A stretch of 61,641 nucleotides of DNA from Muribaculaceae bacterium Isolate-104 (HZI) (GCA_003762715.1 RIBJ01000044.1:1-61641), one strand, 5' to 3'; positions 47,632 through 54,986 are shown, numbered from the stretch's first letter. Made by a program: numbers and translations. Notes: a model not told the origin generated them from the letters alone.

Positions 47632-49452
47632 ATGAGTTACAGCTTTTTAGACTTTCTCGGGCTACTCGGTGCCGTCGGACTGTTCCTTTACGGCATGAAA
47701 GTGATGAGTGAGGGGCTCCAGAAAGCCGCGGGCGACCGTCTGCGCAACATCCTCTCGGCAATGACCCGCAACCGGTTTACAGGCACGCTGACCGGATTTC
47801 TGATAACCGCGCTTATACAAAGCTCATCTGCCAGCACCGTCATGGTAGTGAGCTTCGTAAACGCCGGACTGATGTCTCTGGCACAGTCAATGGCGGTAAT
47901 AATGGGCGCAAATGTCGGCACCACATTCACCGCATGGGTTATCGCTCTCTTTGGCTTCAAAGTTAACATATCAGCCTTTGTGCTGCCGCTTATCGGCCTT
48001 GCGATACCGCTGCTTTTCACTAAAAAAAGCCGCAACAAGTCAATCGGAGAATTTCTTATCGGCTTCGCCTTCCTGTTCATGGGACTCGACATGATAAGCC
48101 GGTATGTACCCGACCTGCAAAGCAACCCCGAGATGTTTGCATTTCTGGAGCGCTATGCGTCAATGGGCTACCTGTCGGTGCTGATATTCCTCGGAGTAGG
48201 CATACTGCTCACCATGGTAATACAGTCATCTGCCGCGACATTTGCCATAACGCTTATAATGTGCAGCAAAGGCTGGATTGACTTTGACCTTGCCTGTGCC
48301 ATAGTCCTCGGCAGCAACATAGGCACCACCATAACGCCGATACTGGCTTCAATGAGCGGAAACGTAGCGGCAAAACGCACCGCTATGGGACACCTGCTGT
48401 TCAATCTGCTCGGCACAGTATGGGTTCTGTTTCTATACTTCCCCTTCGTTCACCTTAACGTATGGCTCACCGAAGCCCTCGGACAGGGCAGCCCTGAAGC
48501 CCTTGCCGGATATGTAAAACATATAGAAGCCACACAGCCGGAAATATACAACCACCTGTTTGACAACTCACTGCCGGAAGGTCATGATGTTCTTGCCAAA
48601 GTTGCTGCCATGCAACAAAGCGTATCAATAGGTCTGTCAATATTCCACACGGTGTTCAACCTTATAAACCTGTCGATAATGATTTGGTTTACCGGACTTT
48701 ATGTGAAAATTGTGGAAAAACTTGTACCCGCAAAGCACAAAGAGGACGAGGAATTCCAGCTCAAATTCATTTCAGGCGGTCTGATGAACGCCTCCGAGCT
48801 GAACATAACCCAGGCAGAGAAAGAAATTGCCGTATACGCCGAGCGTGTTCAACGCATGATAGGCATGGCACAACAGCTTGTCCACGGCAAAGAAGACTCC
48901 GAGGAATTCTCTCACCTGTTCTCTCGCCTTGAAAAGTACGAGGACATATCTGACCGCATGGAAATTGAGATTGCCCACTACCTCAACCGATGCTCGGAAG
49001 GCAGGCTGTCAAATGAAGGCAAACTCAAAATTGCCGGAATGCTCAGAGTGGTGAGCGAAATAGAAAGCATAGCCGACTGCTGTGTGGGCGCCGGAAAAAT
49101 ACTCATCCGCAAGCAACAGAGCCAGGTCAAGTTCAACGACGAAATCTACACGAATATCGACGCCATGTTCGGCTATGTTGAAAGCGCCATGACAAACATG
49201 GTTGCCCTGCTCAACGACATAGAGCACGCGCGCGAACAAGAAATCATTGTGAGCTACAACAAGGAGCGTGAAATCAACAACTTCCGCAACCAGCTGCGCA
49301 CAGCAAACATTGAAAACATCAACTCCAGACACTACGAGTACCAGGCAGGCATTTACTACATGGACCTCATATCCGACCTCGAAAAGATGGGCGACTATAT
49401 AATAAATGTTGTAGACGCTGTCAGAGAACAAGTCAGATCTCTTGCCGTATGA
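47632..49452 (+). CDS. Na/Pi cotransporter family protein with PhoU-like domain
   Basis: Membrane protein of 606 residues. Two inverted Na/Pi cotransporter repeats carry the family motif GALIQSSSAST/VIQSSAATFA (LITALIQSSSASTVMV near 62 and TMVIQSSAATFAITLIM near 197) and GANVGTT/GSNIGTT. After about residue 360 a soluble PhoU-like helical region follows (ISDRMEIEIAHYLNRCSEG, SEIESIADCCVGAGKIL, DLISDLEKMGDYIINVVDAV), likely sensing phosphate status. The gene has its own promoter with an overlapping inverted repeat. It precedes the response regulator gene by 130 bases. Confidence 0.93.
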   Translation: MSYSFLDFLGLLGAVGLFLYGMKVMSEGLQKAAGDRLRNILSAMTRNRFTGTLTGFLITALIQSSSASTVMVVSFVNAGLMSLAQSMAVIMGANVGTTFTAWVIALFGFKVNISAFVLPLIGLAIPLLFTKKSRNKSIGEFLIGFAFLFMGLDMISRYVPDLQSNPEMFAFLERYASMGYLSVLIFLGVGILLTMVIQSSAATFAITLIMCSKGWIDFDLACAIVLGSNIGTTITPILASMSGNVAAKRTAMGHLLFNLLGTVWVLFLYFPFVHLNVWLTEALGQGSPEALAGYVKHIEATQPEIYNHLFDNSLPEGHDVLAKVAAMQQSVSIGLSIFHTVFNLINLSIMIWFTGLYVKIVEKLVPAKHKEDEEFQLKFISGGLMNASELNITQAEKEIAVYAERVQRMIGMAQQLVHGKEDSEEFSHLFSRLEKYEDISDRMEIEIAHYLNRCSEGRLSNEGKLKIAGMLRVVSEIESIADCCVGAGKILIRKQQSQVKFNDEIYTNIDAMFGYVESAMTNMVALLNDIEHAREQEIIVSYNKEREINNFRNQLRTANIENINSRHYEYQAGIYYMDLISDLEKMGDYIINVVDAVREQVRSLAV

Positions 49453-49582
49453 CAACGACACCGGAAACGCAGTTAATTTCACGTCACAAACCGGCAACAA
49501 TCCTGTTACCGGAGCATAATGTCAACCTTATTTGCCGAACTTTGTATAGATAAACCAATATTCATCGCACTGACAGATTGAC

Positions 49583-50296
49583 ATGGCGCCCGTGACTCAG
49601 ACTTCAGACAACGCTGCCGCAGAAAGAATCCTCATTGTTGATGCGGACAAAATGATGTGCGAACTCCTACAGTACAAATTCGAAAACGAAGGCTTCAAAG
49701 TGGACCTTGTCCACGACAAGGACAGCGCGTTTGAGCTTCAGCTTGGCGAATACCAGCTGATTCTGTCCGACCTTATGGATGCCGAACTCACCGGCATAAA
49801 ATTTGCCAGAGCTATACGCGAACGCAACGACACAAGAAACACCCCGCTCATAATAATGTCGGCTCATGCCGGAGAAGACATTATAGTTGACTCGCTCGAC
49901 GCCGGCGCGGACGACTTCATTTCAAAACCGTTCTCAACAAGAGAACTTGTGGCACGCATACGCTCGGTACTGCGCCGACGCAGAATGATGACAGCCAGAA
50001 GAATGAGCAACGTAATGCGCTACAAAACCCTCGCCGTGGACTTTTCAACATCCATAGTCACCATAGACGACAAACCGGTGTCGCTGACACGGACAGAATA
50101 CCTCATTCTGGCAATGTTCCTGCGACACAGAAACCAGTTTTTCGACCGTGCCGAAATTATCCATGAAGCATGGGAGGAAGAAACAAGCTCCGAAAGAGCC
50201 GTTGACACAAACATATCGCGTTTGCGCAAAAAACTCGGCAACTACGGCAAGCACATAACAAACCGCCAGGGATTCGGCTACGGATTCATAGAATGA
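49583..50296 (+). CDS. OmpR-family response regulator, orphan
   Basis: Cytoplasmic two-component regulator of 237 residues. The receiver domain (about 15-132) has phospho-acceptor Asp63 in LILSDLMDAE, the switch Ser in IIMSAHA and Lys in FISKPFSTRE. The acidic pocket reads VDAD, so the second acidic residue that helps bind Mg (Asp in PhoB-like proteins) is Ala21. A winged-helix DNA-binding domain follows (VSLTRTEYLILAMFLRHRNQ, ERAVDTNISRLRKKLG, NRQGFGYGF). No histidine kinase gene lies nearby. It resembles RprY-type Bacteroidetes regulators in layout. Confidence 0.9.
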   Translation: MAPVTQTSDNAAAERILIVDADKMMCELLQYKFENEGFKVDLVHDKDSAFELQLGEYQLILSDLMDAELTGIKFARAIRERNDTRNTPLIIMSAHAGEDIIVDSLDAGADDFISKPFSTRELVARIRSVLRRRRMMTARRMSNVMRYKTLAVDFSTSIVTIDDKPVSLTRTEYLILAMFLRHRNQFFDRAEIIHEAWEEETSSERAVDTNISRLRKKLGNYGKHITNRQGFGYGFIE

Positions 50297-50309
50297 CACA
50301 ACAAACTGA

Positions 50310-50912
50310 ATGAGCCGGAAACTGTCATCTCCCCTGCCCCCGTGTCACACCCCGGGACTCTTTGAAGCCGGATGCGACGAAGCCGGAAGAGGCTGCCTTG
50401 CCGGACCGGTGTATGCCGCCGCCGTAATACTCCCCGAAGACTTCAACCACCCTCTGCTGAATGACTCCAAACAGCTCACCGAACGCCAGCGCGAATTGCT
50501 GCGCCCAATCATAGAGTCAACCGCCATAGCATGGGCGGTAGGCATAGCCACAGCAGAAGAAATCGACCGGATAAACATACTCAAGGCATCCATTCTTGCC
50601 ATGCACCGCGCTATCGACGGTTTAAAAACGCGCCCGCAGCACATCATTGTGGACGGAAACAGATTTTCACCATACGGCGACATTCCTCACCTCACCATTG
50701 TCAAAGGTGACTCCCGGTTCGCAAACATCGCCGCAGCATCGGTACTTGCAAAAACCCACCGCGACGAAGCCATGACACTCCTTGCCGGAGAATACCCGCA
50801 ATACGGCTGGGAAATAAACAAGGGCTACCCTACCGCAGCCCACCGCAAGGCTATTGCCGAATTCGGACTCTCCCCGCTACACCGCTCCACCTTCCGCACC
50901 ACCGTATCGTAA
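50310..50912 (+). CDS. rnhB: Ribonuclease HII
   Basis: Enzyme of 200 residues that removes ribonucleotides from DNA. The catalytic Asp-Glu pair is in [22 protein letters not shown], a third Asp in IIVDGNRF and a fourth in AKTHRDEAM. It starts 13 bases after the response regulator stop and is the last conserved gene before the accessory island; the following 120 bases hold nothing I recognise. Confidence 0.96.
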   Translation: MSRKLSSPLPPCHTPGLFEAGCDEAGRGCLAGPVYAAAVILPEDFNHPLLNDSKQLTERQRELLRPIIESTAIAWAVGIATAEEIDRINILKASILAMHRAIDGLKTRPQHIIVDGNRFSPYGDIPHLTIVKGDSRFANIAAASVLAKTHRDEAMTLLAGEYPQYGWEINKGYPTAAHRKAIAEFGLSPLHRSTFRTTVS

Positions 50913-51032
50913 CACACCTTAGGGCAGCTAATATTGGCACAGCGCTATATCCCCGCCATTATTATTGAGTGATAAATCCAATGATTGGAATAATTCTTTT
51001 AATGTCATGCCTTGCAGGGGTTATTGAGCTGA

Positions 51033-51854
51033 TTAGTCCCACCAATAGGTGAGGTTGTGGTCAAGGAACTTCCAGAGGATTTTGTAGGCTTTGGCCCGGC
51101 GAAGAACTGATAAACGAAGTACCTTGAGATTGTCATCTTTGTCTTTGCCTATTTTATCGAAATCATACTGACTGAAAATACGTCCTATATATCGGGAGGC
51201 ATTGTGGATGTTTACGTATATGCCCTCTATACCATCGTTATCTGAAGCCAATTCGAGCAGACGGCAACAGAGCTCCATGCGTGATACATAGAGCCTGCTG
51301 TTAGTGAACCGGTCGGTATATCGGTGGTAGCCAATGTGGTATTCAATCCGCTTGCGGAGAATGTCGAGAATGTAAATCCAGTCAATCGCCGAATCGTTGG
51401 CAATTGCGTCTTTCCAATAATAACAAGCCTTTCGTTTCAGGCTCAGATCTTTTCCTGGATTTTCTACGTAATCGCAAGCGAATTCTTCCTCGAAATATTT
51501 CTGGCAGTCTTTATGATAACGAGTCTGCGTCTTGAAGTCGTAGAGTGTCGACCAGTATAGCAGGTGAGCCGCGAGTTCAGCGACAGTCGATTTCTCCGTA
51601 TCGTCGAATATCACCTCGCGCCCTACAAGCCATTCTATCGGGTCAGGAGCTCCTGCAATATGGATTTTGCCCTCAAAATCGGATATAACTGTCAGCGGAG
51701 TGCCTGAATGAGCTTCGTCCACGGGCAGATTGCGGATTGTATAAAACAATGTCTTATACAATTCCTTAACACCTTCAGGCTCACTATAATAAGTCTGAAG
51801 TTTGTGCCACACATCTTCAAACTCCGAGTTGATAAAATATTCCTTGTAAATCAT
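51033..51854 (-). CDS. Unknown protein, family B copy 1
   Basis: Soluble, acidic, mostly helical protein of 273 residues with no family I can name. It is paralogous to the protein at 55405-56142: FEDVWHKLQTYYSEPEGVKELY matches FEEIWDSLAEFFGEPQAMKAVY, AAHLLYWSTLYDF matches AVLLYWSSLHTF, DWIYILDILRKRIEYHIGY matches DWRGILYVLKCKLEYDMGF, MELCCRLLE matches MQLCCRLID, and both end in a Trp-x-Asp tail (WWD, WSD). The conserved Trp, Cys-Cys and terminal Trp-Asp suggest a folded domain rather than low-complexity sequence. Its promoter carries the 17-bp element at 51877. Such small lineage-specific families are often immunity proteins, which is only a guess. Confidence 0.6.
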   Translation of the reverse strand: MIYKEYFINSEFEDVWHKLQTYYSEPEGVKELYKTLFYTIRNLPVDEAHSGTPLTVISDFEGKIHIAGAPDPIEWLVGREVIFDDTEKSTVAELAAHLLYWSTLYDFKTQTRYHKDCQKYFEEEFACDYVENPGKDLSLKRKACYYWKDAIANDSAIDWIYILDILRKRIEYHIGYHRYTDRFTNSRLYVSRMELCCRLLELASDNDGIEGIYVNIHNASRYIGRIFSQYDFDKIGKDKDDNLKVLRLSVLRRAKAYKILWKFLDHNLTYWWD

Positions 51855-51876
51855 GTTGTAAAGTTAATAGTGCGCA

Positions 51877-51893
51877 CTGTCAAAAGCTGTCAG
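51877..51893 (-). promoter_or_regulatory. Shared promoter element, copy 1
   Basis: On the minus strand CTGACAGCTTTTGACAG, with GACAG twice at a 10-base period, ending exactly 10 bases before the -7-like box TAACTTTA (51859-51866) of the gene at 51033-51854. That box is only 4 bases before the ATG. Confidence 0.65.
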
Positions 51894-51895
51894 TC

Positions 51896-52321
51896 TTAAA
51901 CCTGAATTTCTTCCTCAGTAAATATATTTACTTCAATATTGTTAAATAGTTCCTTGAAGGAAACATTTGGGCTGACTTCTGCTAAATTACCATTCTTTCC
52001 ATCCATTACCCCATAACTCTCATAATCGTAATCTCCGAGTTCAAGATAGATTGAACAGTATGACTTATTATCGGATATGTCAAGATTGATGCCGTACATT
52101 AGAAAGTGTTCTCTGTACTTGTCAAAGAACTCCAGTGCTGTCTTGATTCCGGCATCAGTTATAAGTTTGGTATAGTAGGCGTGTCGGCGACGCATTAATT
52201 CTAATGCTTTCTTTCGCTCCTCGTCCATAGAGAGTAAAAATTCTCTATAAAGCTCCCTGGTTTTTTTTGCTATTTCTTCTCGCCTCTTTGCAAGCCTGAT
52301 TCTTTCATCTGAATCTTCCAT
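51896..52321 (-). CDS. Unknown protein, family A copy 1
   Basis: Protein of 141 residues. The first ~50 residues form a charged helix (EERKKALELMRRRHAYYTKLI), and a beta-rich second half follows (YGINLDISDNKSYCSIYLELGDYDYESYGVMDGKNGNLAEV). It is paralogous to the C-terminal ~130 residues of the protein at 52406-52987: RRHAYYTKLI / KRHAFLSDIV, YCSIYLELGDYDYESYGV / CVSLYFQLDYDEYEQYFV, DGKNGNLAEV / TNDGKLAVSHV, and NIFTEEE / NIFTGETY. No family or function is recognised. It has its own promoter at 52375-52382 with the shared element. Confidence 0.55.
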   Translation of the reverse strand: MEDSDERIRLAKRREEIAKKTRELYREFLLSMDEERKKALELMRRRHAYYTKLITDAGIKTALEFFDKYREHFLMYGINLDISDNKSYCSIYLELGDYDYESYGVMDGKNGNLAEVSPNVSFKELFNNIEVNIFTEEEIQV

Positions 52322-52374
52322 TCTGTTCTATAGTTTTTAGGGTTGAGAAAAGAGAGTTATCGCTAATATTTGGA

Positions 52375-52409
52375 CAAAGATAGCCTTATCGCCTGCCAAA
52401 AGCTGTCAG
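52375..52409 (-). promoter_or_regulatory. Shared promoter element, copy 2, with -7 box
   Basis: On the minus strand CTGACAGCTTTTGGCAG (52393-52409), then exactly 10 bases, then TATCTTTG (52375-52382). The element overlaps the stop codon of the upstream gene. Drives the gene at 51896-52321 with a leader of about 50 bases. Confidence 0.75.
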
Positions 52410-52987
52410 TAATTTGTATAAATCACATCATCATCGTCGTAGGTCTCGCCCGTGAAAATATTGAGAGTTTCATTGGCGCAAGCCTCATTTTGCCACTCGA
52501 TTACATGACTGACTGCCAGCTTGCCGTCGTTGGTAGGAACCACGAAGTATTGCTCATATTCGTCATAATCCAGTTGGAAATACAATGAAACACAACTCTC
52601 GCCACAACTCACTTCTACCCCCATCATTTCAAAGAATTCGCTTTTGTCGCGTGTAAAGTCTTCAAGATTGGTGTACTCTTTCACTATATCCGAGAGAAAG
52701 GCGTGACGCTTGTGCATCTTGCCAACGGATTGTGCCCTCATTTCTTGAAAAGCCTGGCGCAAACGCTTAGCCGTTTCAGAATTTATAATCTCTTCCCTCG
52801 CCTTTTTTCGGCGTTCACTAACGGATTCTTGGAGCATTTCGATTGCTTTTTGTGCGTCAGCTTCCGTAATGCCGACAATGGGATTTGTCTTGATGTAGCG
52901 GGGCTGCGCCATGTAGTCTCGCAAAGGCGCAAAACGCTCCCTCATTTCATCAATTTTACGTCTTCTCTCGTCTGTATTCTGTTTCAT
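52406..52987 (-). CDS. Unknown protein, family A copy 2, with captured HAD tail
   Basis: Protein of 193 residues in two parts. Residues about 27-56 (PRYIKTNPIVGITEADAQKA and a few more) are nearly identical to the C-terminal end of the HAD protein at 53494-53964, and the DNA matches at 66 of 72 bases. The remainder, about 60-193, is a charged helix plus a beta-rich domain paralogous to the protein at 51896-52321. The HAD catalytic motifs are absent, so the HAD piece is a remnant brought in by recombination. It has its own promoter with the shared element. Function unknown. Confidence 0.6.
   Translation of the reverse strand: MKQNTDERRRKIDEMRERFAPLRDYMAQPRYIKTNPIVGITEADAQKAIEMLQESVSERRKKAREEIINSETAKRLRQAFQEMRAQSVGKMHKRHAFLSDIVKEYTNLEDFTRDKSEFFEMMGVEVSCGESCVSLYFQLDYDEYEQYFVVPTNDGKLAVSHVIEWQNEACANETLNIFTGETYDDDDVIYTNY
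52836..52907. repeat. 72-bp direct repeat, copy 1
   Basis: Matches 53513-53584 at 66 of 72 positions with no gaps; encodes the same reading frame in both genes (end of the HAD domain). The two copies lie 677 bases apart in the same orientation. Confidence 0.9.
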
Positions 52988-53011
52988 ATTCTACGGCTCT
53001 AAGTTTAGGGA

Positions 53012-53046
53012 CAAAGTTATCCCTGTCGCCTGCCAAAAGCTGTCAG
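53012..53046 (-). promoter_or_regulatory. Shared promoter element, copy 3, with -7 box
   Basis: On the minus strand CTGACAGCTTTTGGCAG (53030-53046), then exactly 10 bases, then TAACTTTG (53012-53019). Drives the gene at 52406-52987. Confidence 0.75.
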
Positions 53047-53084
53047 GCGATAACAAAAAATGAAGATATGTTTTTGAACCGGGT

Positions 53085-53489
53085 CTAAGCCTTCACCGAT
53101 GCGACCAACACCACCTTGTAGGAATCACCCAGAGATTCATCTGAGGAAATACCCCACATAATATTGATGTCAGGATTGGCTTCTGACAGCGGGCCTTTGA
53201 TTGATGAGAACTCGGACATTTTGGGCTGTCTGTTACCGAAGCAGAAATCAATTAGTAATTCATCTACCTTATCAACCTTACAAGGCAGGGCGTTGACGGC
53301 TTCGTTAAAAGCTTCGACAAGGTCGGCGTTGACTCCCGATGTCACATAGCTTTCTCCCTCGGTGGAAAGCACACTGACAACATCATCCTTGTCAAGTTTA
53401 ATTAAGTCCTCCGACTCAATGATGCGGTCGAGTTCCTTGATGTCGCCATGAACGGGATAACCGTTCCAGATTGTGATTCCGTTGTTCAT
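53085..53489 (-). CDS. Small protein resembling the FtsZ C-terminal domain
   Basis: Soluble protein of 134 residues. Residues about 62-132 read like the C-terminal alpha/beta domain of FtsZ: a strand in VDELLIDFCFGNRQPKMSEF (compare the FtsZ pattern LVNITGGxDLTLxE), then NPDINIMWGISSDESLGDSY and KVVLVAS (compare DANIIFGxxxDESLGDxxxVTVIAT). The GTP-binding half of FtsZ is absent. The first 60 residues (MNNGITIWNGYPVHGDIKEL and on) are unrelated to FtsZ. It begins four bases after the HAD stop, so both are one unit. A protein of this shape could dock onto FtsZ and block division, but that is inference. Confidence 0.6.
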   Translation of the reverse strand: MNNGITIWNGYPVHGDIKELDRIIESEDLIKLDKDDVVSVLSTEGESYVTSGVNADLVEAFNEAVNALPCKVDKVDELLIDFCFGNRQPKMSEFSSIKGPLSEANPDINIMWGISSDESLGDSYKVVLVASVKA

Positions 53490-53493
53490 TGTA

Positions 53494-53964
53494 TTATACT
53501 TTAGAGTTTAGTATTTCGATTGCCTTTTGTGCGTCGGCTTCCGTAATACCGACAATGGGGTTTGTCTCGACGTAGCGGGGCTGCTGAGTCGGGGAGAAGT
53601 CGTCGAGGTCGTCAATTATCACGTAATCGGGGCACTCGTGCTTGTCGAGCCAACATTCAATCTCCTCGCCACGCGAAATATAGGTTGCGCCGCAAGCAAG
53701 AGTATCAAAAATCTCTCCCGGCAGCCCTCGCACCTCCCACATCATGCGCAGACTGCCAAGACTGTGGGCGTAACGCCACGATGAAGAAATGACAATTGCA
53801 GCATCGGTATTATCAATAATCAAGCGTAGATTCTCAACAGCGCGAGGGTCGAACAATGGCCCCCACGCATCCTTGTTCGTCTTTCCTTCAACGGCGAGCT
53901 GAGCATAATTCTGCTCAGTATTAAGCACTCCGTCGAAGTCAAGAAATATTACAGGCTGTTTCAT
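53494..53964 (-). CDS. HAD-superfamily phosphatase, RNA-repair-associated type
   Basis: Cytoplasmic phosphatase-like protein of 156 residues. Motif I is Asp9-Phe-Asp11 in PVIFLDFDGVLNTE, motif II the Ser in AIVISSSWRYA and motif IV the acidic YVIIDDLDDF; WGPLFDPRAVENLRLIID is a family hallmark. Proteins like this are classed as the HAD domain found in 'Swiss Army Knife' RNA repair proteins (from memory, PF18143). Its ATG lies 16 bases behind a tRNA-like gene in the same direction, so the two are likely on one transcript. The last ~25 residues are duplicated in the gene at 52406-52987. Confidence 0.8.
   Translation of the reverse strand: MKQPVIFLDFDGVLNTEQNYAQLAVEGKTNKDAWGPLFDPRAVENLRLIIDNTDAAIVISSSWRYAHSLGSLRMMWEVRGLPGEIFDTLACGATYISRGEEIECWLDKHECPDYVIIDDLDDFSPTQQPRYVETNPIVGITEADAQKAIEILNSKV
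53513..53584. repeat. 72-bp direct repeat, copy 2
   Basis: Partner of 52836-52907, 66 of 72 bases identical. This is the natural C-terminal end of the HAD gene, so it is probably the source copy. Confidence 0.9.
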
Positions 53965-53980
53965 CAGTTTTTCTTTTTAG

Positions 53981-54068
53981 CAGCCCGGGCCGGATTTGAA
54001 CCGGCAATACCACTTCCGCGGCGCCTTTCTGATTCAAAGGTGCGTCTGACCAATTTCGCCACCGGGCT
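53981..54068 (-). tRNA. Class II (Leu-like) tRNA with abnormal anticodon loop
   Basis: Folds as a full tRNA of 88 bases: acceptor AGCCCGG / CCGGGCT (7 perfect pairs), D arm GCG / CGC with TTGG in the loop, anticodon stem CCTTT / AAAGG, a long variable arm with CCGC / GTGG, and a T arm GCCGG / CCGGC with loop TTCAAAT. The body, including TGGCGAAATTGGT in the D region, matches tRNA-Leu. The 7-base anticodon loop is GAATCAG: position 33 is A instead of U and the triplet at 34-36 would be ATC, not a leucine anticodon. No CCA is encoded. It has a -7 box 15 bases upstream and the HAD gene follows at 16 bases. Confidence 0.75.
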
Positions 54069-54083
54069 GATATGATTGTACCG

Positions 54084-54091
54084 CAAAATTA
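54084..54091 (-). promoter_or_regulatory. -7 box of the tRNA-like gene / HAD operon
   Basis: TAATTTTG on the minus strand matches TAnnTTTG, 15 bases before the tRNA 5' end. Confidence 0.6.
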
Positions 54092-54099
54092 CGACAGCT

Positions 54100-54118
54100 G
54101 TGTATCATTTTGCGGTAC
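54100..54118 (+). repeat. 19-bp repeat, copy 1
   Basis: GTGTATCATTTTGCGGTAC; 18 of 19 bases match 55294-55312 in the same orientation. The pair brackets the UDG-like gene and its leader RNA. Confidence 0.75.
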
Positions 54119-54164
54119 AAGTTTTGCAGTTTTATGCTTTTATCTTTGCAAGGGGTTCTACATT

Positions 54165-54878
54165 TTAAATATGTTTAAAACCCCGAACCGCCTTTACAAT
54201 TGTATCAACATATACTTCCTCAGTGACATTCGGATGTGACGCAACACGCATCGGTGATGGATGCCAAGCGTTGATTAAGAGGGTTCCTTCTGAAACATTA
54301 GCTTCTATGATACCGGGAGAACTCAGTTCTTCTGCCCATAAAGCCTTTTGAGCAAAATCTTCCTTATCAAACAAACCATCATATGTATTACCAAAGATGA
54401 TAACATCAGGCTTATAGCCTTTAATTTGTTCTAACAAAATCTCCCTCCATTGTTCGTAAGGTGCTCTCATAGACGTTGAAGTTGTCTTTCCCGGCAGCTT
54501 GCTTATATTGATATATGCAGATGATTTAAGCATTTTAAGCATTTTGTCATTAACAGAAGGCATTTGACTATATGCTATTCCAGTATTTATCCCATACATC
54601 ACATACATCATAGTCTTCCAAACAGGATTCATTTGGGAGGCATCAGTCCAAGGTTCCCAAATGTACCAACCGCCTAATGCTTCATCTTTCTCTCTTTTTT
54701 CCCAAGGTTCTTTTAAAACCCACATAACTTTAATAGGAGCCTCAGCATAACCATTAATATCACAGACTCCATCATAGATTGGTTCATCACCATGAATGTT
54801 TTGTTCTAGAGTTTCCGCATGCAGTCTCTCTTTTTCATGCATCTCTTCCTGAAATTTTGATAATTCTGTTGTGCTCAT
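54165..54878 (-). CDS. Uracil-DNA-glycosylase-superfamily-like protein
   Basis: Protein of 237 residues with the layout of the UDG fold. IKVMWVLKEPWEKRE (about 48) stands where UDGs have the water-activating motif, INISKLPG (near 122) and KPDVIIFGNTYDGLF (near 154) fit the central strands, and LLINAWHPSPMRVAS (near 204) has the family's His-Pro-Ser motif. The catalytic residue cannot be assigned with confidence, so it may act on other substrates or only bind. It lies between two 19-bp repeats and behind a structured leader RNA. The AT-rich composition differs from the neighbouring chromosome. Confidence 0.6.
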   Translation of the reverse strand: MSTTELSKFQEEMHEKERLHAETLEQNIHGDEPIYDGVCDINGYAEAPIKVMWVLKEPWEKREKDEALGGWYIWEPWTDASQMNPVWKTMMYVMYGINTGIAYSQMPSVNDKMLKMLKSSAYINISKLPGKTTSTSMRAPYEQWREILLEQIKGYKPDVIIFGNTYDGLFDKEDFAQKALWAEELSSPGIIEANVSEGTLLINAWHPSPMRVASHPNVTEEVYVDTIVKAVRGFKHI

Positions 54879-54962
54879 AACGTTTTTGGTTTTGATAGTT
54901 CTGTTGTGTTCTAACTTTTTTGGGGAATCTTAATGGAGCAATCCGGATACCGGTTGCGCAAT

Positions 54963-54986
54963 AAAAAGAGGGCGCAACGCCCTTTT
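54963..54986 (-). terminator. Terminator of the structured RNA
   Basis: Stem GGGCG / CGCCC with loop TTG, followed on the minus strand by CTTTTT. It lies 84 bases before the start of the UDG-like gene, so it can act as stand-alone terminator or attenuator. Confidence 0.7.

Larger units (their letters stand above)
54076..54120. repeat. 14-bp perfect inverted repeat over the tRNA promoter
   Basis: Arms TTGTACCGCAAAAT (54076-54089) and ATTTTGCGGTACAA (54107-54120), spacer 17 bases. The left arm overlaps the -7 box TAATTTTG (54084-54091, minus strand) of the tRNA-like gene, so this looks like an operator or a recombination site. Part of the right arm belongs to the 19-bp repeat at 54100-54118. 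Confidence 0.85.
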
